64,000 bases of DNA from CAWKMN01 sp963850765. Lineage in GTDB: Bacteria; Chloroflexota; Anaerolineae; Aggregatilineales; Aggregatilineaceae. A program made the position numbers and the translations under genes. The stretch covers positions 106,527 through 170,526 of the forward strand of contig CAWKMN010000005.1 in the NCBI GenBank assembly GCA_963850765.1. Direction: 5' to 3'. Shown piece after piece: positions 17,563 to 26,323 of this stretch (positions within the stretch are counted from its first letter, which is position 1; each line of letters begins with the position of its first letter). The notes under the pieces were generated by a model that worked only from the letters and a program-made list of their open reading frames with translations, was not told the origin of the DNA and did not search any database.

Positions 17563-18354
17563 CTAGGCCACCGTCTCCGAATAATCGTCGAGGGTAAGAT
17601 TGGGGGATGACCAGTCTGCGCCGGCGATTGTCTCGGTCACGCTGGCGGGCTGGGGGCGGCGGCTGTCGATACGCCCATGCCGCACCAGCCAATCTGCGTA
17701 GAAGCTGGCGATCATATAGTACGCCGGATAAAACAGGCTGATCCACACCAGCGCGTCCGGGGGATTGCTTTGAGTCAGCAGGTAAACCACCATGCCGAAC
17801 CAGACCGCGCCCAGTGCCCAGGTCGTTTTCCACAGAAAATCGTTCTTGCTGGCATACAGGTACCGGGTGGGGATCACCGTCAGGATGCCGGGCACAACGA
17901 CCAGCAGCACGGCCAGCGGCGCGGCGGGCTGGAACCAGAACAGGTAAAGCGCCACGATATTCCAGTAACTCGGGAAACCGAGAAAGAACGCGTCTTCGGT
18001 CTTCATTTCCGTCTGCCCATAAGCATACAGCGCGGCCAGCACCGGCACGGCTAACCAGACCGGATGCGGCAGCAGAGCATCATGCCACATGATGAAAACC
18101 GGCACCCATACAAAGGTCAGCACGTCGATAACGTTATCCATCATCGCGCCGTCGAAGTAGGGCAGCACCTCACGCACCCGCACGCGCCGGGCCAGCAGCC
18201 CGTCGGTGGAATCGATCAGACTTGTGAGGATCAGCAGCAAAAACGCATCGCGGGTGCGGCCTTCGGCGGCGGCGATCAGGGCAAAGATCCCCACTACGCC
18301 CCCGGACGCAGTATAAAGATGGACCATCCAGGCGGCAAGTTTGCGATTTAGCAC
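17563..18354 (-). CDS. CDP-alcohol phosphatidyltransferase, phosphatidylcholine synthase-like
   Basis: Membrane phospholipid synthase of the CDP-alcohol phosphatidyltransferase family. The 263-aa protein has about eight hydrophobic helices. The catalytic signature is complete: IDSTDGLLARR with the following FDGAMMDNVID (the D..DG..AR...G...D...D pattern). The wording around it (RVREVLPYFDGAMMDNVIDV) is close to bacterial phosphatidylcholine synthases, which join CDP-diacylglycerol and choline, so that activity is likely but not certain. The GTG at 18354 is preferred because GAGGG lies before it; a TTG six codons upstream is the alternative. It is followed by a perfect palindrome that may terminate it. 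Confidence 0.82.
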   Translation of the reverse strand: MLNRKLAAWMVHLYTASGGVVGIFALIAAAEGRTRDAFLLLILTSLIDSTDGLLARRVRVREVLPYFDGAMMDNVIDVLTFVWVPVFIMWHDALLPHPVWLAVPVLAALYAYGQTEMKTEDAFFLGFPSYWNIVALYLFWFQPAAPLAVLLVVVPGILTVIPTRYLYASKNDFLWKTTWALGAVWFGMVVYLLTQSNPPDALVWISLFYPAYYMIASFYADWLVRHGRIDSRRPQPASVTETIAGADWSSPNLTLDDYSETVA

Positions 18355-18392
18355 TCGGGTACCCTCACGCAATAATCCGGGCGAAGAATTTA

Positions 18393-18496
18393 GTCATGAG
18401 ATGTGAGTTTGAGTTTTGAGTCAGGGTCGAGGACCCTGGACCGATACGGGCGAATCACAGCCCGGAACTCAAAACTCACAACTCATGACTCACGAC
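18393..18496. repeat. Type-C low-complexity inverted repeat (GAGTTTTGAG words)
   Basis: The left arm uses TCATGAG/GTGAGTTTGAGTTTTGAG words and the right arm GAACTCAAAACTCACAACTC and ATGACTCACGAC, largely complementary, around a central GGGTCGAGGACCCTGG. Confidence 0.75.
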
Positions 18497-18499
18497 TAC

Positions 18500-19183
18500 T
18501 TATAATTCGGTACTCTTGGCGGCTTCGCGAGCGACACGCCGGGCGGCCCGCACGCGCCGCGCGATCCAGTAGAGCAGGGCGGCAGCCATCACGGCGTACC
18601 ACACGTTAGTATACACATTGAGCCAGCGCAGAATATCTTCCCACTGGCTGCCCAGCCACATGCCGAACAGGGTCAGCGGCGCGATCCACAGGAACGAGCC
18701 GAGCGCCGTATAAAACACGAACGACAGCAGCGGCATTCGCACCACACCCGCCGGGATCGATACCACGCTGTGTACCAGCGGCACCAGCCGCGCGACCAGC
18801 ACCAGCGGGCCACCCCACCGCGCGAACAGATCCAGCGCGCGATTGTAGTCATCCACCGAAACGATGGTAATGGTCCAGCGCCACAGCCGGATCGTACCGT
18901 AGCGAGCGATCGCAACGCGCGCCCGTTCTTCACCGAGCCAGGAGCCAAGGCCGTAGTATAACAACGAACCGGCCAATGATCCCAAAACGCCCGTCGCAAT
19001 CACGCCCCATGCGGTGAGCTGCCCATCATAGACCAGCTTGCCAGCCATCGGATAAAGAAATTCCGATGGGGTCGGCGGGAACAGGTTTTCGAACAGCGCG
19101 ATGATGAGCACGCCGGGCAGTCCCACCACTTCCACCAGTTGTTCCAATGCGGCGGCCAGCGCTTCGACGACGTCTGTGAGCAT
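18500..19183 (-). CDS. DedA family membrane protein
   Basis: Integral membrane protein of the DedA/VTT family. Characterised members flip undecaprenyl phosphate or phospholipids and affect membrane energetics. The 227-aa protein has two re-entrant/helical repeats plus C-terminal helices. Family landmarks: FENLFPPTPSEFLYPMAGKL in the first half and ARLVPLVHSVVSIPAG in the second. The second motif normally reads P..R..S.PAG; here the arginine is histidine, which is notable because that Arg is needed for function in some DedA proteins. The start is supported by AGGAAC upstream. It is probably transcribed with the neighbouring lipid gene's strand but separated from it by a type-C repeat. Confidence 0.88.
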   Translation of the reverse strand: MLTDVVEALAAALEQLVEVVGLPGVLIIALFENLFPPTPSEFLYPMAGKLVYDGQLTAWGVIATGVLGSLAGSLLYYGLGSWLGEERARVAIARYGTIRLWRWTITIVSVDDYNRALDLFARWGGPLVLVARLVPLVHSVVSIPAGVVRMPLLSFVFYTALGSFLWIAPLTLFGMWLGSQWEDILRWLNVYTNVWYAVMAAALLYWIARRVRAARRVAREAAKSTEL

Positions 19184-19331
19184 GGTATGTTCCTATGGTT
19201 CAACGCGCATTGTGCCATTATACGGTATTTGGCGCGTAAGCCACAGGGCGTTTTTGCCGAATCGGCTGACCGTGCCTGTATCTAATAGCTAATTTATTAA
19301 TCGTGATAGAAATCGTCGAGTGGGGACGTCC

Positions 19332-20498
19332 TCAGCCGCCGCCCAACAGGGCGTTGATGATCGAGAAAACCAGGCTGTTGACCCCACACGACAGCACCGC
19401 CAGCAGGATCCCGGCGATCAGAATGGTGCCGCAGCCGGACATCCAGCCAAAATGATAGACCTTGCTGATCAGCTCAACCGTGTACCACGCGACACCCACC
19501 GACGCGGCGACCATCAGCAGCGGCATCAGGAAAAAGGTGTCGGTGAGGCTGCCGAACAGCATCAGGACGATCAGGCCGGCGCTCATGCCGAAGATGGCCC
19601 ACATCTGGAATGGAACCAGCCGCCGGTAGAGATAACGCAGCGTGTTGTCGCCGCCAAAGATATACGTCGCGGTCAGGTGGATCGCACCCCCCTGGATCGC
19701 CATGGAAATAGTGTACATGATGCCATAAAACACGGCGGCGAGGATCAGGCCGAACACACTGGCGGTGAGCAGGGAGCCAAAATCGACGCTGCTGCCGGAC
19801 GCTGTATTCACCGTGGCGTCGTTCAGCATGTCCTGGATCTCGTTGAGGACCAGGACAAAGATGGCCGCCATACACACCGAGACCACGATCCAGTACACCA
19901 GGAAATCGAGTGCCACATTCTCCCAGGTCGCCGTCTCGACGCCGGGATCCTTGCCAGCCCGTTCCAGCCGGCGGCGGCCGCCCACGCCAGCGATCAGCGC
20001 CTCGCGCCGGTCCGGGTGCAGCAGGATCGGAAGTGCCTCGTCTGCGGGCATCCCGGCTGCGAGCGTCATCAGGTTGGCGACGAACGTTTCTTTCGCCAGG
20101 GTGGGGTTCATGCCCAGCGCTTTGCCAAGATGCTCAAGCGCGCGGCCCCGATCGCCCAGGGTCTGATAATTCATGGCGGCGTCCAGATAGAACTGGGCAA
20201 GCTCCGCGTCGCGCTTGGAGACAACCTCCCCGGTTGGCGGCGCTTCAGCTTCAGCCTCATCGTCCGGCGTGCCGGCGGCCTCGGCGGTTTGCGGCCCGGC
20301 GCTCTGATCGTTTTCCTGCCGGATAAAGCGCCCGGCTTTAAGCGCCAGGTCGCGCAGCGCCGGTTCGGTATCGTCGTGATAGACGGCCGCCAGGGGCTTG
20401 AGCGCGGCGAGATCACGCGCGTTGGCCAGCGCCATAATCGCCTGCCGCCGCTGCTGCGGGTCGGGACTCTGCAACTGCTGCACCCACTGCTCGATCAT
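19332..20498 (-). CDS. Yip1-domain-like membrane protein with HEAT-like N-terminus
   Basis: The 388-aa protein has two parts. Residues 1 to about 160 are helical and contain MIEQWVQQLQSPDPQQRRQA and a repeat typical of HEAT/TPR-like scaffolds, with a further tetratricopeptide-like stretch AMNYQTLGDRGRALEHLGKA. Residues about 200-388 hold five or six hydrophobic segments with short loops, the pattern of Yip1-domain proteins. A linker rich in Pro, Glu and Ala joins them (about 75-100). AGGAG precedes the ATG. Function is unknown; bacterial Yip1 proteins are uncharacterised. The start and frame are sound, but domain naming is moderate. Confidence 0.7.
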   Translation of the reverse strand: MIEQWVQQLQSPDPQQRRQAIMALANARDLAALKPLAAVYHDDTEPALRDLALKAGRFIRQENDQSAGPQTAEAAGTPDDEAEAEAPPTGEVVSKRDAELAQFYLDAAMNYQTLGDRGRALEHLGKALGMNPTLAKETFVANLMTLAAGMPADEALPILLHPDRREALIAGVGGRRRLERAGKDPGVETATWENVALDFLVYWIVVSVCMAAIFVLVLNEIQDMLNDATVNTASGSSVDFGSLLTASVFGLILAAVFYGIMYTISMAIQGGAIHLTATYIFGGDNTLRYLYRRLVPFQMWAIFGMSAGLIVLMLFGSLTDTFFLMPLLMVAASVGVAWYTVELISKVYHFGWMSGCGTILIAGILLAVLSCGVNSLVFSIINALLGGG

Positions 20499-20698
20499 TG
20501 GAGGATCTCCTGCGAATGAATTCTGCGTTCATTATGCACGTTAATTGCTGTACAGCAAGCCGGGCCGGATGCCGGTACAATGGGTGCAAATCCAGGTTCT
20601 GTTCCTGCCGAAACGGTTGTCTGCTGCCGGGGTTTTTATCTTTGAGGGCTGATCTGTCTGCGCCGTAACGTGACGCCGTATCTGAAGGAGTGTGTGCT

Positions 20699-21547
20699 GT
20701 GGTGGTTGTCGTGACCGATAGCTGCGCGTCGATTCCTGCGCAGATGGTGGCGGAGTTGGGAATCGAAGTTGTGCCCTACTATGTCCACACGACCCAAGGC
20801 ACCCAGCACGACAGCGTGGATGTGTCCGCCGATGAATTTTTCCAGTGGCTCAGGACGGCGCCGGACTGGCCGACCACGGCAAACCCCAGCGCGGGCGAGT
20901 ACCTGGAAGCGTACCGGCGTGGGGCCAAACACGGCGGTGTGGTCGCGGTCAGCATGACCGGCACGGGCAGCGGGGGCTACCAGTCCGCGCTGCTGGCCAA
21001 GCGCCTGGCCGAGCGAGAACTGCCTGGGGTGCCGATCGAGGTGATCGATACGCAGCAGGTGGCGATGGCGCACGGCTGGTCGGTGATCCAGGCGGCCCGC
21101 GCGGCGCTTCAGGGGCGGTCGGTCGAGGACGTGGCAGCCGTTGCGCGCCGAGTGGCGGAGCAGGCGTTTGTCGCCTTTACCAATGATACGCTGGAATATT
21201 TGCGGCGCGGCGGGCGGATCAGCAAGGCGGCCAGCATGGTCGGCGGGGCGCTCGCCATCAAGCCGGTGATCGGGATGCGCAACGGCATGCCCTCCCCGCT
21301 CGGAGTGGCACGCACCCGGCAGGGGGCCTATCGCCGGATTCTCGCCCTGGCGCAGAACCACATTGCCGACGGCACCACAGTCCGCGCCGCGCTGATGCAC
21401 GTAGCGGCTCCCGACGAGGTGCAGGTCTTTCGCCCCCTGCTCGAAGATCACTATTCGGTGATCGAGTGGGTGGTCGCGCAGTTATCCCCTGCATTGGGCG
21501 TACACAGCGGCCCTGGCACGGTCGGCATCGCGATCATCCCCGATTAG
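20699..21547 (+). CDS. DegV family fatty-acid-binding protein
   Basis: DegV/FakB-like protein that binds a fatty acid and, in Firmicutes, presents it to the kinase FakA. The 282-aa length is typical. Motifs: VVTDSCASIPAQ at the start, SMTGTGSGGYQSAL (the serine-rich lipid headgroup site) and LEYLRRGGRISKA. The GTG at 20699 is chosen because AAGGAG is centred eight bases upstream; several in-frame GTGs follow each other, so the true start may be one codon later. No fakA homologue lies in the window. It is followed by a type-C repeat. Confidence 0.92.
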   Translation: MVVVVTDSCASIPAQMVAELGIEVVPYYVHTTQGTQHDSVDVSADEFFQWLRTAPDWPTTANPSAGEYLEAYRRGAKHGGVVAVSMTGTGSGGYQSALLAKRLAERELPGVPIEVIDTQQVAMAHGWSVIQAARAALQGRSVEDVAAVARRVAEQAFVAFTNDTLEYLRRGGRISKAASMVGGALAIKPVIGMRNGMPSPLGVARTRQGAYRRILALAQNHIADGTTVRAALMHVAAPDEVQVFRPLLEDHYSVIEWVVAQLSPALGVHSGPGTVGIAIIPD

Positions 21548-21552
21548 ATAGT

Positions 21553-21674
21553 CTTTGGTTTTTGGTAATTGGTTTTTGTTGTCGACGGTGGTGTCGCTAT
21601 CTGGTTTCAGCAAGGAAACCAACAACTAACAACCAAGAACCAACAACCAAAAACTAATCACTAACCACTAATCA
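21553..21674. repeat. Type-C low-complexity inverted repeat (TTGGTTTTTGGT words)
   Basis: The left arm reads TTTGGTTTTTGGTAATTGG and the right arm is built from AACCAACAACTAACAACC and AACCAAAAACTAATCACTAA, giving a long imperfect stem around a core at about 21580-21610. Confidence 0.78.
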
Positions 21675-21757
21675 CCTTGCTGTCGCTTCCGGCTGTTTTG
21701 TGGCACAATTAACGGCAAACTAACGCGGGGTTGACCCAAACAGATGGAGGGTTTGCC

Positions 21758-22663
21758 ATGCCTGCACAAGAGAGATTATCGCCAACTGAACAGTATTTGG
21801 CCTACCTGGCCGGGCTGGGGATTGTCGTGATCATCGCGGCGCTGATCCTGCTTGGCCTTGGGACGTTCGACGATGACGATGTTCCGATCAGCCTGCTGCT
21901 GATCGGACTGGTGGTGCTCATCATCGGAACCGGGGGATGGTTATATATGGTCAAACCCTGGACGAAATTCGATGATCTCAAGACGCCGTACTATACCGGC
22001 CAGGAAGACCACGCGCCCGCGAGTTCCGCGTCGGAAGCGGTGCCGGCCGAGCACGCCGTGATCACGGCCCCGCCCGCGGCGATCGAGCCGGTTGCAGTTA
22101 AGCCAACGGCCATCGAACCAGTTCCGGCTGCCGAGCCGGCCGCCGAGGTGGTTGCGGTGGGTGACGATCTGGTGGTGCTCGAAGGGATCGGCCCCAAGTC
22201 GGCGGCGGCGCTGCAGGCCGCCGGGATCACAACCTTCGCACAGCTCGCGAAGACGTCACCTGATGAACTGAACCGGATCATGAAAGAGCACCGAGTCAAA
22301 CTGGTGGGCACGACCGAGCACTGGCCGCATCAGGCCGAACTCGCGGCGTCCGGCGACCTGACGGCGCTGGATGAATATATGCGGCGGCTGCGTGGCGAGG
22401 TGGTCGAAAACGATCTGACCTTGCTCGAAGGGATCGGCCCCAAGTCAGCGGCAGCACTCCGCGCGGCGGGGATCACGACCTTCGCGCAGGTTGCCAAGAT
22501 GTCCCCGGCCGACCTTGAAAAGATCGTCAAGGACCAGAAGGTGCGGCTTGTTGGCAGCACCACTAGCTGGCCGGAGCAGGCCGCCCTGGCCGCTGCGGGC
22601 GATCTGAGCGGGCTGGACTCCCTTCGCGCCCGGATCAAACGCGGTGGATTGTTGGATGGTTAA
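21758..22663 (+). CDS. Membrane-anchored protein with tandem helix-hairpin-helix domains
   Basis: The 301-aa protein has two N-terminal transmembrane helices (about residues 13-37 and 45-66), a Pro/Ala/Glu-rich linker (about 80-140), then two copies of a roughly 80-residue domain. Each copy starts LEGIGPKSAAALxAAGITTF, a helix-hairpin-helix motif of the kind in DUF4332/L21-like proteins, and continues to a W-containing end (GTTEHWPHQAEL; GSTTSWPEQAAL). HhH domains usually bind DNA or act as protein modules, so nucleoid-membrane tethering is conceivable but unproven. The start is supported by GGAGGG before the ATG at 21758. Its stop overlaps the end of the convergent MFS gene by four bases. 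Confidence 0.8.
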   Translation: MPAQERLSPTEQYLAYLAGLGIVVIIAALILLGLGTFDDDDVPISLLLIGLVVLIIGTGGWLYMVKPWTKFDDLKTPYYTGQEDHAPASSASEAVPAEHAVITAPPAAIEPVAVKPTAIEPVPAAEPAAEVVAVGDDLVVLEGIGPKSAAALQAAGITTFAQLAKTSPDELNRIMKEHRVKLVGTTEHWPHQAELAASGDLTALDEYMRRLRGEVVENDLTLLEGIGPKSAAALRAAGITTFAQVAKMSPADLEKIVKDQKVRLVGSTTSWPEQAALAAAGDLSGLDSLRARIKRGGLLDG

Positions 22664-24015
22664 GGGCGTTGGACTTCCCCCTGCCTGCCGCTGGCCGCTT
22701 CTCGCCGGGGCAGGGGAGGTGTCTGACCTGCTGGAACCGATGTGCCGAGCGTACCGCTCTCGGCGGGCGCGGGTTCGTACACGTAATCTTCGATTCGCAT
22801 GATGGCCGGGGTGCAGACCGCCCAAACCGCAAATCCACTGATCAGCAGCCCGGCCGCCACATACAGGGACTGGACACCGATCCGGTCCGTGACTGGGCCA
22901 GCGATCAGCAGCCCGATCGGTGAGGTGATGCTGAACAGGCTGCCGATCAGCATAAAGATACGCCCCTGCATTTCGGGCGCGATGGTTTTCTGAAGCATGG
23001 CGATCAGGGGACCATCTGTCAGGGCGACGCTGCCACCGTTGATGAACATCAGCACCACCGCCACCGCGAACAGATTGGCCGGAATCAGGCCCACCAGAAG
23101 CAGCATCACCCCGATCACCGACATGCCGAGCAGCGTGGTGACCATGTTACGCTTGAAGCCACCCCACACGCCGAGCAGCAGCCCACCCAGAATCACCCCG
23201 ACCCCGAAGGCCGATTCCAGCGTCGCCAGCTCGCGCGCTTTGCCGCCAAAGTGATCGGTCACGAGCAGTGGCAGCAGCGAAAAGGCGGGGGTCAGGGCGA
23301 TCTTGAAGACCATCACGCCGGCGGTCAGCAGCAGCAGCCCGCGCCAGTTCAGCAGATAACGCAGCCCGTCGCGCAGATCCTCGCGCACCGAGGTTTTTTC
23401 TCCTGCGGACTGCCCGTTGAGTGTGCGTTTCGGCTGGGGAATCCGGACAAAGTAGAGCGGTGCCGTCGCCAGGATCGCCGTCACGACGTCCACCAGCATA
23501 ATCTGGTGCATCGCAGCCATGGAAAGCAGCAGCGCGCCCAGCGCCGGGCCGATGATGTTCAGCGCGCCAAACATCGCCTGGTTCACGCCGGAGACGCGTG
23601 CCAGATGCTCCTCCGGTACCATGAGCGAGGTAGACGCCTGCATGGCCGGCCAGTGAAAGGTTCCGCCGATCTCGCGGAACAGCATGATCGCGTAGACATG
23701 CCAGACTTCGATCTGCTCGGACCAGAACAGGTAGGCCAGCCCCAACGAGGCCAGCGCGATCAGGCTGTCGGCTACGATCATGGTGACGCGGCGGTTCCAG
23801 CGATCGACATACACGCCAACCAGCGGCCCCAGCACGATCTGCGGCAGCATGGCAAACAGCGTCGCCGTGGCCAGTACGGTGGCTGAGCCGGTTTTTTCCG
23901 TCAGCCACCAGATCAGTGCGAACATGGCGATCCGGCTGCCGGTGAGCGAGAGCGCCTGCCCGGTCCAGATGGTGAAGAAAGGCCGCTTCCAGTTGTCTGC
24001 ACGCGGTTGTGCCAT
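22660..24015 (-). CDS. MFS transporter
   Basis: Major facilitator superfamily permease of 451 aa with about twelve predicted helices. The loop 2-3 signature is visible as GPLVGVYVDRWNRRVTMI and the domain-repeat equivalent as LLLGVWGGFKRNMV. It matches the enterobactin-exporter/macrolide-efflux-like (MFS_3) subgroup, which pumps drugs or siderophores; substrate cannot be told. The ATG at 24015 has GGAGGAACTC upstream; in-frame codons further 5' lack a site. A promoter with TTGACT lies at 24048-24076 on this strand. The C-terminal tail is Pro/Arg-rich and cytosolic. Confidence 0.9.
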   Translation of the reverse strand: MAQPRADNWKRPFFTIWTGQALSLTGSRIAMFALIWWLTEKTGSATVLATATLFAMLPQIVLGPLVGVYVDRWNRRVTMIVADSLIALASLGLAYLFWSEQIEVWHVYAIMLFREIGGTFHWPAMQASTSLMVPEEHLARVSGVNQAMFGALNIIGPALGALLLSMAAMHQIMLVDVVTAILATAPLYFVRIPQPKRTLNGQSAGEKTSVREDLRDGLRYLLNWRGLLLLTAGVMVFKIALTPAFSLLPLLVTDHFGGKARELATLESAFGVGVILGGLLLGVWGGFKRNMVTTLLGMSVIGVMLLLVGLIPANLFAVAVVLMFINGGSVALTDGPLIAMLQKTIAPEMQGRIFMLIGSLFSITSPIGLLIAGPVTDRIGVQSLYVAAGLLISGFAVWAVCTPAIMRIEDYVYEPAPAESGTLGTSVPAGQTPPLPRREAASGRQGEVQRP

Positions 24016-24047
24016 GAGTTCCTCCATTGACCGCAAGACCCCTTTAG

Positions 24048-24076
24048 ATATATCACAAAAATATCAATAGAGTCAA
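24048..24076 (-). promoter_or_regulatory. Candidate promoter of the MFS gene
   Basis: On the complement, TTGACT (24076-24071), a 17-base spacer and ATATAT (24053-24048). The spacer and -10 overlap an imperfect dyad (TTGATATTTTTGTGATAT) that could be a repressor site. The surroundings are very AT-rich. Confidence 0.5.
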
Positions 24077-24125
24077 GCTATTATGTGAATCTTTTTGATA
24101 TATTGGTTAAAGATCAATGATCGAG

Positions 24126-24162
24126 GGAACAAGAAACGGCGTGGTGGGCAGGGCCACGCCGT
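24126..24162 (-). terminator. Terminator of the GT39-like gene
   Basis: On the complement, ACGGCGTGG...CCACGCCGT (stem at 24162-24154 and 24144-24136) is followed by TTTCTTGTT. A near twin of this hairpin lies at 26065-26094. Confidence 0.75.
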
Positions 24163-24187
24163 GAGGGTCATCAAGCATGAAGATGGG

Positions 24188-25966
24188 CTAAGGCTGCGGC
24201 TCCTGCCATGCCTCGGTGAACCACTGTCCGACCGGCTCCTCATAATCGTCTCGGATGATATTCCAGATATGGACGGCGGCATCGGCGGGCGGGTCGATCA
24301 GCACATCGACGCCGGGCAGGCCGGTCTTCACCGGGTAGCGGCAGCGGTAGATCACGGCCCCGTCGTATTCGGTGGCGATATGGCAGTAGGACTCGACAAA
24401 ACGGTAGATCGGATCCAGCCGCTCGGTATCGCGCCGGCCGCCTTCAACAAACCACAGCTCGCGCAGCAGGGGGTGCAGCGGTGGGACACGGTCGCCGTCG
24501 CGCAGCGTCGTGTCAATAATCATCACTGGCTTGTTCTCTTCGAGATCATGCACCATTTCTTCGACGTTCTGTTCGGACTCCTCATCGGGCACGATCAGCG
24601 GGTAGCCGTGATTGTACTGAGTCGGGCTCATACGCCCGGACTGGAAATTGATGGTTGTATCAACGCCCCAGACCAGGACGGTGTCGTCGGGATCGGTGTT
24701 CTCAGCGACGTACGTCGCCAGCGACTTCTGCTTCTCCGGCCCGGCAATATCCCAATTGACCATCCAGAAGCGCACCACCGAGGCGATGATCGGCACCAGG
24801 ATGAACAAAAAGACCAGTTCGAGCCGCAGCGCCGCCACGGCCAGCCGCACCCGGAAGCCGCCCCGCGCCGCATAACGCGCCATGGTGGGCAGGCTCAGCA
24901 TCACCAGCAGCAGCGCCGCCGGGACGGGAGTCACATAATAATGGGCATATCCCCGGTTAGTGATATTCGCCAGCACGATGTCCAGCACGAAGGTCAGCGC
25001 TGCCCAGAGCGCCAGCGTGGCGTCCGTCGCGGCCTGCCGGTCGTGGCGCGGATATGTGCGGGCGCTGCGGTAGGCCAGCCACATGCCCACGGCGATAAAG
25101 GGCAGGAAGGGGCCGAACACCAGCGGGAAAGTCGTGGCGGTCATTGTCGTGACCAGCGTGCCGCCTACCCAGGCCGAGCCTTCACCGACCCAGGCGTGGA
25201 AGTCCGTCGCCGCGACAAACGAGGCTTCGAGCGCGTCGTCCAGAATACCGTTGACCAGCAGGTAAATGGCTACTCCACCCAGGCAGGTCAGGCCGCCGAG
25301 CGCAATCACGCCCAGCCATCGCCAGCGGGCCGGCGTGCCGATCACCGGGTGGCGGGCGATCAGTACCGCGGGAATCAGCATCAGTGCCCCGGCGATAGTG
25401 GTCTGCTTGATCAGCAGAGCGATCGCTGCGGCAAACCCGATCAGAAAGCCCCGGCGGTAGTTCGGGCGGCGCAGGAACTGGTAGCCCGCGGCAAAAACCA
25501 CCATCTGCGGAAGCAGGGCGTAGGGCTCCGTGAAATTCACGTCCGACACCAGCCCCGGATGCCTCACAAACAGAATCAGCAGCAGCGGCCCGATCCACAG
25601 CTCGGAACGCTGGCGAAAGGTCTGGTTCAGCAGCCAGAACAACACCAGCGCCGTGACCATGATGGTGAAATTCTCGATCAGCCAGAGGGCCCAGCGGTTG
25701 GTGCCAAAGACCCAGAAGGCCAGCGCATCGATATAATAAATCCCCGGCAGTTTGTTATCCCAGGCGTCTACATAAGGCAGACCGCCGTCCACAATCGTCT
25801 TGCCGGTATAGGCGAAGATACCGCTGTCGCGCCGCTGCTCGTTCACAGTGGGGGCAAGCTGCAGCGAGAAGGTGAAAACCAGGGCCAGCACCACCAGCGC
25901 CAGGCCCATCCAGTTCGTGAGCGAGAATGATGCAGGACGCCGGGAAAGGGTCGTCCGGTTGGTCAT
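24188..25966 (-). CDS. Glycosyltransferase family 39-like membrane protein
   Basis: Polytopic membrane glycosyltransferase of the PMT/ArnT-like (GT-C) superfamily, which transfers sugars from polyprenyl-phosphate donors outside the membrane. The 592-aa protein has roughly eleven to thirteen hydrophobic helices. The first extracytoplasmic loop carries the characteristic acidic site RDSGIFAYTGKTIVDGGLPY followed by DAWDNKLPGIYYI. The soluble C-terminal region (about 430-592) includes PDDTVLVWGVDTTINF. The ATG at 25966 has GAGGTGACTTA upstream; a further 5' in-frame start has none. Acceptor and sugar are unknown. The gene is alone between two matching hairpins. Confidence 0.85.
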   Translation of the reverse strand: MTNRTTLSRRPASFSLTNWMGLALVVLALVFTFSLQLAPTVNEQRRDSGIFAYTGKTIVDGGLPYVDAWDNKLPGIYYIDALAFWVFGTNRWALWLIENFTIMVTALVLFWLLNQTFRQRSELWIGPLLLILFVRHPGLVSDVNFTEPYALLPQMVVFAAGYQFLRRPNYRRGFLIGFAAAIALLIKQTTIAGALMLIPAVLIARHPVIGTPARWRWLGVIALGGLTCLGGVAIYLLVNGILDDALEASFVAATDFHAWVGEGSAWVGGTLVTTMTATTFPLVFGPFLPFIAVGMWLAYRSARTYPRHDRQAATDATLALWAALTFVLDIVLANITNRGYAHYYVTPVPAALLLVMLSLPTMARYAARGGFRVRLAVAALRLELVFLFILVPIIASVVRFWMVNWDIAGPEKQKSLATYVAENTDPDDTVLVWGVDTTINFQSGRMSPTQYNHGYPLIVPDEESEQNVEEMVHDLEENKPVMIIDTTLRDGDRVPPLHPLLRELWFVEGGRRDTERLDPIYRFVESYCHIATEYDGAVIYRCRYPVKTGLPGVDVLIDPPADAAVHIWNIIRDDYEEPVGQWFTEAWQEPQP

Positions 25967-26064
25967 TAAGTCACCTCGTCGTGCCAGGCAAGGCCACAAT
26001 TCGTATGCACCTGATCCTATTGTACTGCCAGATCAAGTCGATGGCAGGGTTATTTACACAACGA

Positions 26065-26094
26065 ACGGCGTGAGATTGCCCCCACGCCGTTTCC
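26065..26094 (-). terminator. Hairpin upstream of the GT39-like gene, probably the mdh terminator
   Basis: On the complement, ACGGCGTG pairs with CACGCCGT across a 14-base loop. It follows mdh, past a type-A repeat, but the T-tract is weak. The stem sequence matches the hairpin at 24136-24162. Confidence 0.5.
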
Positions 26095-26162
26095 AATGGT
26101 TCTGCATTATACGTGATCTGACCCGGTCACACAATCCCCGGTTTGTGGTAGACGACGGAGTT

Positions 26163-26264
26163 TACCTCACCCCCCGGCCCCCTCTCCACACGCGGAGAGG
26201 GGGGCCGGCTGCCGTGCGTTACCCTCTCCCTAGCTTGGCTGGGGAGAGGGCAGGGTGAGGGGCG
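26163..26264. repeat. Type-A palindromic intergenic repeat (copy 3, complete)
   Basis: CCTCACCCCCCGGCCCCCTC at the left, GGGCAGGGTGAGGGGCG at the right. Inside are two hairpins, CCCTCTCC with GGAGAGGG and CCCTCTCC with GGGGAGAGGG. Confidence 0.8.
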
Positions 26265-26323
26265 TAATCCGCATAACAGCATCAATACGCCACGACGGAA
26301 CGCAGCGATCAAAAGGCAGACGG

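Noticed and set aside
21553..21674. CRISPR-like array
   Set aside because: Words are not fixed repeats with unique spacers and the two arms are complementary, so it is an inverted repeat, not an array.
26163..26264. Type-A repeats as integron or attachment sites
   Set aside because: No integrase and no gene cassette layout; copies occur between ordinary housekeeping genes.
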